Assembly: GCF_001547525.1 (NCBI RefSeq)
Contig: NZ_CM003768.1
Span: 496,001-560,000, forward strand
DNA: 64,000 bases
Reading direction: 5' to 3'
From: Burkholderia anthina
Lineage (GTDB): Bacteria > Pseudomonadota > Gammaproteobacteria > Burkholderiales > Burkholderiaceae
The number at the start of each line of letters is the position of its first letter. Position 1 is the first letter of the stretch. Shown piece by piece: positions 7,882 through 16,850 of the stretch. The translations under genes and the position numbers were made by a program. The notes below the pieces were generated by a model. That model ran no database searches, was not told where the DNA came from, and saw nothing but the letters and a program-made list of their open reading frames with translations.

Positions 7882-9513
7882 ATGAGTGAGCCGATTCGCT
7901 TCTACCATCGTCACGCGATCCGCGAAGTCAGCGGCGCGGACGTGACCCGCACCGTGCTGCAATATCTGCGCGAGGATGCGCATTGCACCGGCACCAAGGA
8001 AGGCTGCGCGGAAGGCGACTGCGGCGCGTGCACGGTCGTCGTCGGCGAGCTGACCGACGCCGGCGCGGTCGAGTTCAAGGCCGTCAACGCATGCATCCAG
8101 TTCCTGCCGACGCTCGACGGCAAGGCGCTGCTCACGGTCGAGGACCTGCGCCGGCCGGACGGCACGCTGCACCCGGTGCAGCAGGCGATGGTCGATTGCC
8201 ACGGTTCGCAATGCGGGTTCTGCACGCCGGGCTTCGTGATGTCGATGTGGGCGCTGTACGAGAAGCATGGCCACGAAGGCTGCGGCAGTGCATGCGCGAA
8301 GGCGAAGGACGTGCCGACGCGCACCGAGATCGCCGATGCGCTGACCGGCAACCTGTGCCGCTGCACCGGGTATCGCCCGATCGTCGATGCGGCGGTGCGG
8401 ATGTTCGACGCGGCCGGCGAAGGTGCGGCCGGCGTAGGTGCGACCGGCGAAGGTGCGACCGGCGAAGGTGCGGCCGGCGAAGGCGCACCGGCGCCCGCCG
8501 CGCCCGTCGACACGGCCGCGCTGGCCCGCACGCTCGCGTCGCTCAGGCGCGACGACACGTTCGACTACACGACGATCGACGGCGCGCGCTTCGCGGCGCC
8601 GCGCACGCTCGACGCGCTGGCCGCGCTGAAGGCCGAGCGTCCCGATGCGCGCATTCTCGCCGGCAGCACCGACATCGGCCTGTGGGTGACCAAGCAGATG
8701 CGCCGCCTCGATGACCTGATCTACGTCGGCCAGATCGCCGAGCTGCAGCAGATCGTTCACGGCGACGACTGGATCGGGATCGGCGCGGGCGTGACGGTCG
8801 AGAAGGCCTATGCGGCGCTGGCCGGCACGTATCCGGAGCTGACCGAGATGTGGAAGCGCTTCGCGTCGCTGCCGATCCGCAACGCGGGCACGATGGGCGG
8901 CAACGTCGCGAACGGCTCGCCGATCGGCGATTCGATGCCGGGCCTGATCGCGCTCGGCGCGCGCGTCGTGCTGCGCGGCGGCGACACGGTGCGCGAGCTG
9001 CCGCTCGAGGCGCTCTACACGGGCTACCAGCAAAAGGACATGGCGCCGCACGAATTCGTCGTCGGCCTGAAGGTGCCGACCCGCACCGGCGCGCGCGACA
9101 AGCTGCGGTTCCGCACGTACAAGCTGTCGAAGCGCTTCGACTCGGACATCTCGGCCGTGTGCGCGGCGTTCGCGTTCATCGCGGACGGCGACACGATCCG
9201 CGAGCCGCGCATCGCGTTCGGCGGGATGGCCGCGACGCCGAAGCGCGCAACCCACACGGAAGCCGTGCTCGACGGCGCGCAGTGGCACGAAGCCACCGCG
9301 CAGGCGGCGATGCAGGCGCTCGAGCGCGACTACCAGCCGCTGTCCGACATGCGCGCGACGAGCGCGTATCGCCTCGATACCGCGAAGAACCTGATCTATC
9401 GCTTCTGGCTGGAGACGCGTGCGCACGACCCGCTGCCGCCGCAGGCGCTGAACGTGCGCGAAGTGGCCGCCGAAGCAGGCGCCGAAGTGGCCGACGACGC
9501 GGCGCGCGTCTGA
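7882..9513 (+). CDS. xdhA: Xanthine dehydrogenase small subunit (2Fe-2S and FAD domains)
   Basis: 543 residues. The N-terminal ferredoxin-type domain carries the first iron-sulfur cysteines (TKEGCAEGDCGACTV), and the following helical domain carries the second set (CGFCTPGFVMS and NLCRCTGYRP). The FAD domain follows with the nucleotide-binding segment RNAGTMGGNVANGSPIGDSM. Electrons from the molybdenum subunit pass through these clusters to FAD and NAD+, in the oxidation of hypoxanthine to xanthine and urate. The ATG at 7882 fits the family start better than a TTG 18 bp upstream. Residues 179-203, between the two parts, are a five-fold GEGAx repeat encoded by a 15-bp tandem repeat, an unusual linker. 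xdhB follows after 18 bp. Confidence 0.95.
   Translation: MSEPIRFYHRHAIREVSGADVTRTVLQYLREDAHCTGTKEGCAEGDCGACTVVVGELTDAGAVEFKAVNACIQFLPTLDGKALLTVEDLRRPDGTLHPVQQAMVDCHGSQCGFCTPGFVMSMWALYEKHGHEGCGSACAKAKDVPTRTEIADALTGNLCRCTGYRPIVDAAVRMFDAAGEGAAGVGATGEGATGEGAAGEGAPAPAAPVDTAALARTLASLRRDDTFDYTTIDGARFAAPRTLDALAALKAERPDARILAGSTDIGLWVTKQMRRLDDLIYVGQIAELQQIVHGDDWIGIGAGVTVEKAYAALAGTYPELTEMWKRFASLPIRNAGTMGGNVANGSPIGDSMPGLIALGARVVLRGGDTVRELPLEALYTGYQQKDMAPHEFVVGLKVPTRTGARDKLRFRTYKLSKRFDSDISAVCAAFAFIADGDTIREPRIAFGGMAATPKRATHTEAVLDGAQWHEATAQAAMQALERDYQPLSDMRATSAYRLDTAKNLIYRFWLETRAHDPLPPQALNVREVAAEAGAEVADDAARV
8416..8490 (+). repeat. 15-bp tandem repeat encoding the xdhA interdomain linker
   Basis: Five consecutive 15-bp units close to GGCGAAGGTGCGGCC begin at 8416, 8431, 8446, 8461 and 8476. 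Each codes for Gly-(Glu/Val)-Gly-Ala-(Ala/Thr/Pro). The unit length is a multiple of three, so gain or loss of copies would only change linker length. Confidence 0.9.
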
Positions 9514-9531
9514 CGACGGAGAACACCGAAC

Positions 9532-11895
9532 ATGAACCAGCAAGCAGAACCGTTCCTGAGCACCCTCGACCCGCAGGCCGACGCCGCGCAGGTGCACGTC
9601 TCGCGCGCCCACGAATCGGCCCACCTGCACGTGAGCGGGCGCGCCACCTACACCGACGACATTCCGGTCGTCGCGGGCACGCTGCACGCGGCGCTCGGGT
9701 TGTCGGCGAAGCCGCACGCGAAGATCGTGTCGATGAACTTCGACGCGGTGCGTGCGACGCCGGGCGTGGTCGCGGTATTCACGGCCGACGACATCCCGGG
9801 CGTCAACGATTGCGGCCCGATCATCCACGACGATCCGGTGCTCGCGAAGGGCGTCGTGCAGTTCGTCGGCCAGCCGATGTTCATCGTCGTCGCGACGTCG
9901 CATGAAACCGCGCGGCTTGCCGCGCGCCGCGCGCAGGTCGAGTACGAGGAGCTGCCCGCGATCCTGACCGCGCAGGAAGCGCGCGCGGCCGAATCCTACG
10001 TGATCCCGCCGCTGAAGCTCGCGCGCGGCGACGCGGCCGCGCGGCTCGCCGCCGCGCCGCACCGCGAGTCGGGCGAGATGCTGCTCGGCGGGCAGGAGCA
10101 GTTCTACCTCGAAGGACAGATCGCATACGCGGTGCCGAAGGACGACGACGGCATGCACGTGTACTGCTCGACGCAGCACCCGAGCGAGATGCAGCACCTC
10201 GTCGCGCACGTGCTCGGCGTGGCGTCGCACAACGTGCTGGTCGAATGCCGCCGGATGGGCGGCGGGTTCGGCGGCAAGGAATCGCAGTCGGGCCTGTTCG
10301 CATGCTGCGCGGCGCTCGCCGCATGGAAGCTGCTGTGCCCGGTGAAGCTGCGTCCGGACCGCGACGACGACATGATGATCACCGGCAAGCGGCACGACTT
10401 CCATTACCGCTTCGACGTCGGCTACGACGACGACGGCCGCATCGACGGCGTCGCGCTCGACATGACGTCGCGCTGCGGCTTCTCGGCCGACCTGTCCGGC
10501 CCGGTGATGACGCGCGCGGTGTGCCATTTCGACAACGCGTACTGGCTCGGCGACGTCGACATCGCCGGCTACTGCGGCAGGACCAACACGCAGTCGAACA
10601 CCGCGTTCCGCGGCTTTGGCGGCCCGCAGGGCGCGTTCGCGATCGAATACATCCTCGACGACATCGCGCGTTCGCTCGGCCGCGATCCGCTCGACGTGCG
10701 CTACGCGAACCTGTACGGCAAGACCGAACGCAACGTGACGCCGTACGGGCAGACGATCGAGGACAACGTGCTGCAGGAGCTGCTCGGCGAACTCGAGGCG
10801 ACGAGCGACTACCGCGCGCGGCGCGCGGGCGTGCGTGCATTCAACGCACGCAACACGGTGCTGAAGAAGGGTATCGCACTCACGCCGGTGAAGTTCGGCA
10901 TCGCGTTCAACGTCACGCACTTCAACCAGGCCGGCGCGCTGGTGCACATCTACACCGACGGCTCGGTGCTCGTGAACCACGGCGGCACGGAGATGGGGCA
11001 GGGGCTCAACACGAAGGTCGCGCAGGTGGTCGCGCACGAGCTCGGCATCCGCTTCGGCCGAGTCCGCGTGACGGCGACCGACACGAGCAAGGTCGCGAAC
11101 ACGTCCGCGACGGCCGCGTCGACGGGCTCGGACCTGAACGGCAAGGCCGCGCAGGACGCGGCGCGCCAGTTGCGCGAGCGGCTCGCGGCATTCGCGGCGA
11201 AGCAGTTCGGCGACGGCAAGGTCGAGGCGGCCGACGTGAGGTTCGGCAACGACGTCGTGTGGGTCGGCGGTCATGGCGTGCCGTTCGGCGAAGTGGTCGC
11301 GAAGGCATACCTCGCGCGCGTGCAGCTGTGGTCCGACGGCTTCTACGCGACGCCGAAGCTGCACTGGGATCAATCGAAGCTGCAGGGCCGGCCGTTCTAC
11401 TACTACGCGTACGGCGCGGCGGTGTCGGAAGTCGTGATCGACACGCTGACGGGCGAGATGCGCACGCTGCGCGTCGATGCGCTGCACGACGTGGGCGCGT
11501 CGTTGAACCCGGCGCTCGACATCGGCCAGGTCGAAGGCGCGTTCATCCAGGGGATGGGCTGGCTGACGACCGAGGAGCTGTGGTGGAACAAGGGCGGCAA
11601 GCTGATGACGCACGCGCCGTCCACCTACAAGATCCCGACCGTGAACGACACGCCGCCCGAGTTCAACGTGCGGCTGTTCCAGAACCGCAACGTCGAGGAC
11701 AGCATCCACCGCTCGAAGGCCGTCGGCGAACCGCCGCTGCTGCTGCCGTTCTCGGTGTTCTTCGCGGTGCGCGATGCGATTGCCGCGGTCGGCGACTATC
11801 GCGTGAACCCGCCGCTCGACGCGCCGGCCACCGGCGAGTCGATCCTGCGCGCGGTGCAGGCGGTGCGGGCGGCGAACGCCGCGCGGGCAGGCTGA
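9532..11895 (+). CDS. xdhB: Xanthine dehydrogenase molybdopterin-binding large subunit
   Basis: 787 residues, normal for bacterial XdhB. It begins with the hammerhead domain (SGRATYTDDIPVVAGTLHA) and continues with the molybdenum cofactor domains, showing RMGGGFGGKESQ, NTAFRGFGGPQGAFAIE, GGTEMGQGLNTKV and, near the end, AVGEPPLLLPFSVFFAVRDAI with the catalytic glutamate. It forms a heterotetramer with XdhA and hydroxylates hypoxanthine and xanthine in purine catabolism. The ATG follows a GGAG ribosome-binding site and lies 18 bp after xdhA, so the two are cotranscribed. No defect is visible. Confidence 0.96.
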   Translation: MNQQAEPFLSTLDPQADAAQVHVSRAHESAHLHVSGRATYTDDIPVVAGTLHAALGLSAKPHAKIVSMNFDAVRATPGVVAVFTADDIPGVNDCGPIIHDDPVLAKGVVQFVGQPMFIVVATSHETARLAARRAQVEYEELPAILTAQEARAAESYVIPPLKLARGDAAARLAAAPHRESGEMLLGGQEQFYLEGQIAYAVPKDDDGMHVYCSTQHPSEMQHLVAHVLGVASHNVLVECRRMGGGFGGKESQSGLFACCAALAAWKLLCPVKLRPDRDDDMMITGKRHDFHYRFDVGYDDDGRIDGVALDMTSRCGFSADLSGPVMTRAVCHFDNAYWLGDVDIAGYCGRTNTQSNTAFRGFGGPQGAFAIEYILDDIARSLGRDPLDVRYANLYGKTERNVTPYGQTIEDNVLQELLGELEATSDYRARRAGVRAFNARNTVLKKGIALTPVKFGIAFNVTHFNQAGALVHIYTDGSVLVNHGGTEMGQGLNTKVAQVVAHELGIRFGRVRVTATDTSKVANTSATAASTGSDLNGKAAQDAARQLRERLAAFAAKQFGDGKVEAADVRFGNDVVWVGGHGVPFGEVVAKAYLARVQLWSDGFYATPKLHWDQSKLQGRPFYYYAYGAAVSEVVIDTLTGEMRTLRVDALHDVGASLNPALDIGQVEGAFIQGMGWLTTEELWWNKGGKLMTHAPSTYKIPTVNDTPPEFNVRLFQNRNVEDSIHRSKAVGEPPLLLPFSVFFAVRDAIAAVGDYRVNPPLDAPATGESILRAVQAVRAANAARAG

Positions 11896-11979
11896 CGTGA
11901 ACGGCCTCTGCCCGCTCGTTTCGTGCGTCGGCTCCGACGGGGCGATCGGCTTCGTTCGGGCGACCCGCCGGAGGCCGGC

Positions 11980-12639
11980 GTGAACGGCCCCGCTCGTTCG
12001 CCGCGTGCCGCGCCCGACGCGGGGTGCGAAGGCGCGTGCGGCAGCGCGCCTTCGCCGTTGCAGCCGTTCGCGCCGGGCACCGGCCAGCGCAACCGCGCGA
12101 CCGGTGCGCCGCCGCCGATGCACGTCGTGCTGTTCGGCGCGGGCCACGTCGGCCATGCGCTCGTCACGCTGCTCGGCGCATTGCCGTGCGTCGTGCAGTG
12201 GGTCGACACGCGCGACGAGCTGTTCCCGGACGAGTGCCCGCCGAACGTGCAGCCGGAGCCGACCGACACGCCGGAGGCCGTCGTCGACGCGGCGCCGCCC
12301 GGCGCGTATTTCCTCGTGATGACGCACAACCACGCGCTCGACTTCTCGCTCGCCGCGCGGATCATGCGGCGGCGCGACTACGCATACTTCGGGATGATCG
12401 GCTCGCGCACCAAGCGCGTGAAGTTCGAGCGCCGGCTCGCCGCGCGCGGCGTCGATCCGGCGCGGTTCGCCGAGATGGTGTGCCCGATCGGCGTCGCCGG
12501 CATCGTCGACAAGGCGCCGGGCGCGATCGCGGTGGCCGTCTGCGCGGAGCTGCTGCAGGCCCGCTCGGGCATGCCGGTGGCCGATGCGAAGGCAGCCGCG
12601 GCCGGGCGCGCACGCGACGACGTGTCCTGCGCGCGGTAA
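11980..12639 (+). CDS. xdhC: XdhC-like molybdenum-cofactor chaperone, N-terminal domain missing
   Basis: 219 residues from a GTG at 11980 preceded by GGAGG at a 6-bp spacing. From residue 47 on it matches the C-terminal Rossmann domain of XdhC (VVLFGAGHVGHALVTLL, then YFLVMTHNHALDFSLA, YFGMIGSRTKRVKF and CPIGVAGIVDKAPGAIAVAV). The usual XdhC/CoxI domain, about 120-200 residues with a conserved QCCGG cysteine motif used in cofactor handling, is absent; instead there are 46 low-complexity residues rich in proline, alanine and glycine. XdhC normally inserts sulfurated molybdenum cofactor into XdhB. This copy may be impaired, or the missing domain may be supplied elsewhere. It lies directly downstream of xdhB. 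Confidence 0.75.
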   Translation: MNGPARSPRAAPDAGCEGACGSAPSPLQPFAPGTGQRNRATGAPPPMHVVLFGAGHVGHALVTLLGALPCVVQWVDTRDELFPDECPPNVQPEPTDTPEAVVDAAPPGAYFLVMTHNHALDFSLAARIMRRRDYAYFGMIGSRTKRVKFERRLAARGVDPARFAEMVCPIGVAGIVDKAPGAIAVAVCAELLQARSGMPVADAKAAAAGRARDDVSCAR

Positions 12640-12650
12640 CGCGCGCATGC

Positions 12651-12680
12651 CGCGCGGCCGGCGCACGGCCGCGCGTTTTT
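12651..12680 (+). terminator. Rho-independent terminator after xdhC
   Basis: A perfect 10-bp stem (CGCGCGGCCG / CGGCCGCGCG) with a 5-nt loop is followed directly by five T. It closes the xdhABC transcript 11 bp after the stop codon. Confidence 0.85.
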
Positions 12681-12740
12681 GCCTACACTGCACGGCAACG
12701 CGCGGCAGCGGGCCGCGCTCACTTCACCGTGCACGCGCCC

Positions 12741-13142
12741 ATGTCCGATCACTCCGTCTATCTCGACGCGCTCGATGCGAGCCTCGTCGCCATCGAGCGC
12801 TGGCTGTCCGGCGTCGATACCGCGCCGGCGGCGCTCGATGCGCTGCTCGCCGCGTTTTCCGCCGACTTCACGATGATCCTGACCGACGGCCGCATGGTCG
12901 ACCACGACGGCATGCGCGCGCTGTTCGCGAAGCTGGCCGGCGCGAAGCCGGGGCTGCGCATCGCGCTGTCGGAGATCCGCGTGCTCGCGGCGGACGCGTC
13001 GCACGCGGTGCTCACCTATCGCGAAGCGCAGCACGCGGCGGCGGGCGAGTTGCCCGCGCGCCGCGCGACCGCCGTGTTCGCGCGCGACGCGGCGGGCGTC
13101 GTACGCTGGGCTCATCTGCAGGAAACCTTCTGCACGGCCTGA
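12741..13142 (+). CDS. SnoaL/DUF4440-like small protein
   Basis: 133 residues from the ATG at 12741. The pattern of an N-terminal helix (LVAIERWLSGVDTAPAALDALLAAF), then DFTMILTDGRMVDHDGMRALFA, then strands ending in VVRWAHLQETFC, is that of the NTF2/SnoaL cone fold, seen in many small hydrolases, isomerases and binding proteins. No catalytic set can be assigned. It follows the xdh terminator, so it is probably transcribed separately. A much longer open frame upstream in the same phase only overlaps xdhC and is not coding. Confidence 0.65.
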   Translation: MSDHSVYLDALDASLVAIERWLSGVDTAPAALDALLAAFSADFTMILTDGRMVDHDGMRALFAKLAGAKPGLRIALSEIRVLAADASHAVLTYREAQHAAAGELPARRATAVFARDAAGVVRWAHLQETFCTA

Positions 13143-13186
13143 GCGGCCGCGCTGCCTGACCCGTCGCGCTGCGCTTCGGCCGCGCG

Positions 13187-14134
13187 TCAGCGCTTGCGCG
13201 TGCGGGCGACCGTCAGCTCGTCGGACACGCTCTGCATCAGCGCGCACAGCCACGCGATGTCGGTTGGCCGGTCGGGCTGCGGGTGCGTGAGCAGATAGCT
13301 CTTGATGCGTGGGAACGGCACGGGCGGCGCGACGACGACGAGCGGCAGCAGTTGCGCATAGTGCGTCGCGAAGCGGCGCGTCGTCGTGAAGATCAGGTCC
13401 GACTGCAGCAGCACCTGCGGCACGATCCCGAAGTACGGCAGCGTCGTCACGACGCGCCGCGCGAGGCGCGCGCGTGCCAGGCCGATCTCGATCGCATTGC
13501 GCTTGTCGCCGGTGTACGGGGTGGGCGCGACGTGCGCGGCCGACGCATACGCTTCGCGCGTGAGCGGCTCGCGGGCGAGCGGATGCGCGACGCGCATCAG
13601 GCACACGATCGTGTCGGAGAACAGGTCCTGGCGCGCGAACTGCGGGTCGGGCTTCGGCCAGTTGCCGATCACGAGATCGAGCGCGCCCGACTCGAGCGCG
13701 GCCGCGTGGTCGAGCGCGGGGTTCAGCGAATCGATTTCCAGACGGGCATGCGGCGCCGCGTCGCGAAAGCGCTCGATCAGCGTCGGCATGAAGAAATCGT
13801 TCAGGTAGTCGGGCGCGGCGACGCGGAACGTGCGCCGCGCGGACGACGGATCGAACTCGCCGTGCGGCGTCGCGATGAAATCGACCTCGCGCAGCGCGCG
13901 CGACGCGGCTTCGAGCAGCGACGCGCCGTATTCGGTCGGCACCATGCCGGATTTGCCGCGCACGAGGATCGGATCGTTCAGCGTCTCGCGCAGCTTGCGC
14001 AGCGCGGTGCTGATCGCGGGCTGGGTCTGGTTCAGCCGCAGCGCGGCCTGCGTGACGCTGCGCTCGAGCAGCAGCGTGCGCAACACGCGCACGAGCCAGA
14101 TGTCGAGCGAGGCGGTACGGTCGTCGTCTTCCAT
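13187..14134 (-). CDS. LysR-family transcriptional regulator (NahR/NodD-like)
   Basis: 315 residues from MEDDDRTASL; an upstream ATG at 14173 would add 13 residues and neither start has a clear ribosome-binding site. The DNA-binding domain is LRTLLLERSVTQAALRLNQ followed by TQPAISTALRKLRETLNDPI, and the effector domain contains FRVAAPDYLNDFFMPTLIER, a form common in the NodD/NahR/DntR branch that responds to aromatic or related acids. The isomerase gene at 14243 is upstream on the same strand and belongs to a family used in naphthalene degradation. The pairing is suggestive, but no other aromatic pathway genes are nearby. Confidence 0.85.
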   Translation of the reverse strand: MEDDDRTASLDIWLVRVLRTLLLERSVTQAALRLNQTQPAISTALRKLRETLNDPILVRGKSGMVPTEYGASLLEAASRALREVDFIATPHGEFDPSSARRTFRVAAPDYLNDFFMPTLIERFRDAAPHARLEIDSLNPALDHAAALESGALDLVIGNWPKPDPQFARQDLFSDTIVCLMRVAHPLAREPLTREAYASAAHVAPTPYTGDKRNAIEIGLARARLARRVVTTLPYFGIVPQVLLQSDLIFTTTRRFATHYAQLLPLVVVAPPVPFPRIKSYLLTHPQPDRPTDIAWLCALMQSVSDELTVARTRKR

Positions 14135-14242
14135 TGGTGGGGGATGCGGGGGACGCCAAGGGGCCGTTTTCATATGAAAACAGCCCGTTACCTTACCGCA
14201 GCCGCGCGTTGCCGTGCGTGATACCGGCCATCACGCATGCCA

Positions 14243-14881
14243 TCACGCGCGGCCCTTCGGCAGCGTGCTGATCCGCTTGACCTCGCCCGATTCGAGCCAG
14301 TTCGGCGTGCGCGCGCAGTACAGCACCATCGGCAGCGCGTCCTCGCCCCAGAACAGTTGCTGATTCATCCAGAAGGTCGGCACGCCGAACACGCCGAGCG
14401 CGATCGCGTCGGCCGTGTTGCGGGTCAGTTGCGCGGCGGTTTCCTCGAATTCGATCAACTCGTCGCCGTGGCCGACGCCGACGCGTTCGCACAGCGCCGC
14501 GAAGCCTTCCGGCGTCGACGGATCGTTGCCTTCGCGCCAGATGAAGCGGAACATTTCCAGCACCGTCGCGATATCGGCGCGCAGCGCGATCGCGAGGCGC
14601 AGCACCTTGTCCGAATCGAACGGGTGCGCGGGCGGCATCTTGAAGCGGATGCCGAGCTGTTCCGCGCGAAACAGCGCGTGACGGTACGTGAACACGCGCT
14701 TGGCCGGCACGTCGGCGCTCGGACGCTGGCCCCAGTGGCGCTGCAGGTCGGCGAGCGACACGGCCACGGGGTCGAACGGCACGTCCGGCCATTTGTCGTG
14801 CTGCTCGAGCAGCAGATACGAGAACGGCGACACGAAGTCGAAGAACCAGGCGGGTTGGGCGGTATCGAGGCCGGTTGTCAT
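14243..14881 (-). CDS. 2-hydroxychromene-2-carboxylate isomerase family protein (DsbA fold)
   Basis: 212 residues starting at the ATG at 14881, which has GGAGA seven bases upstream. The N-terminal FFDFVSPFSYLLLEQ is the signature of the HCCA isomerase / kappa glutathione transferase family, where the serine (SPFSY) replaces the DsbA cysteine and activates glutathione. The family C-terminal segment ALGVFGVPTFWMNQQLFWGED is intact. Possible roles are cis-trans isomerisation of an aromatic intermediate or a glutathione-linked detoxification step; the substrate is not determined. The gene lies between a TAXI solute-binding protein gene and a LysR gene, all on the minus strand. Confidence 0.85.
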   Translation of the reverse strand: MTTGLDTAQPAWFFDFVSPFSYLLLEQHDKWPDVPFDPVAVSLADLQRHWGQRPSADVPAKRVFTYRHALFRAEQLGIRFKMPPAHPFDSDKVLRLAIALRADIATVLEMFRFIWREGNDPSTPEGFAALCERVGVGHGDELIEFEETAAQLTRNTADAIALGVFGVPTFWMNQQLFWGEDALPMVLYCARTPNWLESGEVKRISTLPKGRA

Positions 14882-14975
14882 GTCGTTCTCCAGAAGGTGG
14901 GGCGTGCGGCGCCTGACGGCGGCCTCCATGTTACGCGGCGGCGCGCGCATGCAGCAATGATCGCGGATCGTCCGC

Positions 14976-16418
14976 TCATGCGGAACCGGGAGTCGCCCGG
15001 GGGGCGTCGCCGGCCGGCTGCGGCGCGCTTGCCGTGCGTGCCGGCGGGCTGCCGGCGGCGGGCGGGCCCGCCGGCGTGTCCGGCTCCTGCGCGGTGAGCC
15101 GTTCGCGCACGAAGCCGATGTGCTCGCGCAGCACGTAGAACTGCCCGGCGTACGCGAGCGGCATCTTCATCCGGTTCACGGCTTCCTCGATGTCGTCGAG
15201 CTCGTCGAGCAGCTGGACGCGCTCCTCGGCCGTGTGTTCGCCGAGCGCGCGGCGCTCGAGCGCGATCAGCGCGCCGTACCAGCGGTAGATGCGCGAGCGC
15301 ACGCGCCAGCCGTACAGCGACGGCACGAGCCGCAGCCCCGGAATCAGCACGACGATCAGCGGCACGACCACCACCAGCAGCCGGTCGACGAGGCTCGCGA
15401 CCCAGAACGGCAGCCGCCGGTACAGGAAGCTCTTGCCCGACTTGTAGTAGCGGGCGGCGTCGTCGGACAGCGGGAAGCCGCGCGTGACGGACGACGGGAA
15501 TTCGCCTGCGTGCTGCAGGATCGTCGCGTGCCCGTGCACTTCGCGCGCGGCCTCGATCAGCAGGTCGGACAGCGCGGGGTGCAGCGAGTCGCGCGCGACG
15601 AGTTCGATCGTCGGCGCGACGGTGTGGATGTCGGCAGGCGGCAGGTTGCGGCCGAGATCGTAGACGCCCATCGGCAGCGTGATCGCGGTCAGGTACGGAA
15701 ACCGCCGCGCATACGCCTCGGCCTGCGTGAACGAATACACGTGCACGCCCGGCGCGCGGAACAGCTTCGCCATCACCGGGATCTGCGTCGAGTCGCCGGA
15801 CAGGAAGGCCGCGTCGATCTTGCCGTCGAGCAGCGCGGTCGCGGCGTCCTCGCCGGCGGTCGGCAGCAGCTCGGTCGAGCCGCCCGGCACGATCCCGTTC
15901 ATCTTCAGCAGCGCGAGGCTCAACTCGCGCGCGCCGCTGCCTTCCGCGCCGAGCGCGAGCCGCTTGCCCTTGAAATCGGACAGCCGCGCGACGATCAGGC
16001 CGCGGTACATGATCGCGAGCGGCACGTAGCCGATGCTGCCGAGCGACACGAGATGCTCGTCGCGCTCCTTCGGGCCGATGCCGCTCTGCACGAAACCGAC
16101 GTCGACCGGCGCGTTCGGGTTCGACAGCCGCGCGAGGTTCTGCGCGGAACCTTCGGACGATTGGACGTCGAGCGTGACGCCGTTTTTCGCGAGGATCGTC
16201 TTGTATTTCTGCGCGGCGTTCCAGTACGTGCTGCCGGGCGGCCCGGCCGAGATCACGAGCGTGGACGGCGGCGCCGGCTGGATCAGCTTGACCGCGAGCC
16301 AGACGGCCGCGCCGGCGAGCAGCACGGTCGGGCCGATCGACAGCGCGAGGTCGCGCCACGAGACGGCGACGAAGCGGGCGAGGATGCGGCGCGGCGGGCG
16401 AGGGCTGGCAGGCTTCAT
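14976..16418 (-). CDS. TAXI-family TRAP solute-binding protein, membrane-anchored
   Basis: 480 residues from MKPASPRPP (16418). A membrane helix at about residues 18-45 (DLALSIGPTVLLAGAAVWLA) anchors a periplasmic TAXI-type binding domain (LVISAGPPGSTYWNAAQKY, then VDVGFVQSG and LSGDSTQIPVM). A second hydrophobic segment follows near residue 340 (LLVVVVPLIVVLIPGLRLV), and then a cytoplasmic helical tail. Such two-helix members occur without the usual TRAP membrane subunits, and none are adjacent here, so it may be a sensor or use a distant permease. The C-terminus is low-complexity Pro/Ala. Confidence 0.8.
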   Translation of the reverse strand: MKPASPRPPRRILARFVAVSWRDLALSIGPTVLLAGAAVWLAVKLIQPAPPSTLVISAGPPGSTYWNAAQKYKTILAKNGVTLDVQSSEGSAQNLARLSNPNAPVDVGFVQSGIGPKERDEHLVSLGSIGYVPLAIMYRGLIVARLSDFKGKRLALGAEGSGARELSLALLKMNGIVPGGSTELLPTAGEDAATALLDGKIDAAFLSGDSTQIPVMAKLFRAPGVHVYSFTQAEAYARRFPYLTAITLPMGVYDLGRNLPPADIHTVAPTIELVARDSLHPALSDLLIEAAREVHGHATILQHAGEFPSSVTRGFPLSDDAARYYKSGKSFLYRRLPFWVASLVDRLLVVVVPLIVVLIPGLRLVPSLYGWRVRSRIYRWYGALIALERRALGEHTAEERVQLLDELDDIEEAVNRMKMPLAYAGQFYVLREHIGFVRERLTAQEPDTPAGPPAAGSPPARTASAPQPAGDAPRATPGSA

Positions 16419-16850
16419 GGGGTGGGTGGATGACGCTGGCGTGACGCATCGGTGACGGTCGTCACCGGACGACACGGATGCTCGCGGCGATGGTACCCGG
16501 TTTCGCCGCGCATGCGCGAGTCGGGCGGGCCCGCGCGGCTGTCCGGCGACAGCGGCGGCGGCCGTCGCGTCAAAAGCTTTGCGCTTCGGCGGGCGCTGGA
16601 TTACATTGTGCGACGCAGCCGCGCCCGAATCGCGCGCGACCCGGCACGTCATGAGACCGGGCGCGTCCGGCCGGCGGCTGTCCGGCCCGGCTGGCCCGCT
16701 TCTCGCGTGCGCCGGCCGCCGGCCCGTGCCGCCTCTCTCGTATCGCCGTGGAAAACACCGGCTGTCCCGCCCGTTCGCGCGCGGGCCGGCTGTTTTTGGG
16801 GGTATCCGGCCGTACTGTGCACGGCCGTTCCGAAGTGATAAGGAGATAGC
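16419..16850. other. Intergenic region with promoter and terminator-like hairpin
   Basis: 432 bp between the divergent TAXI and BON genes. A sigma-70-like pair, TTGCGC at 16579-16584 and TACATT at 16602-16607 with a 17-bp spacer, points toward BON. At 16766-16795 a GC stem (CCcGCCCG facing CGGGCcGG) is followed by TGTTTTT. The stretch between them could be a small RNA or a leader. Confidence 0.35.

Noticed and set aside
7750-12693. A 1647-codon open frame on the minus strand opposite xdhABC
   Set aside because: It is arginine-, histidine- and alanine-rich, opposite three clear genes. High GC removes stop codons from the antisense frame, so it is a shadow.
12024-12740. Upstream part of the frame that ends with the SnoaL-like gene
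   Set aside because: It overlaps xdhC in another phase and is arginine-rich; the real start is 12741.
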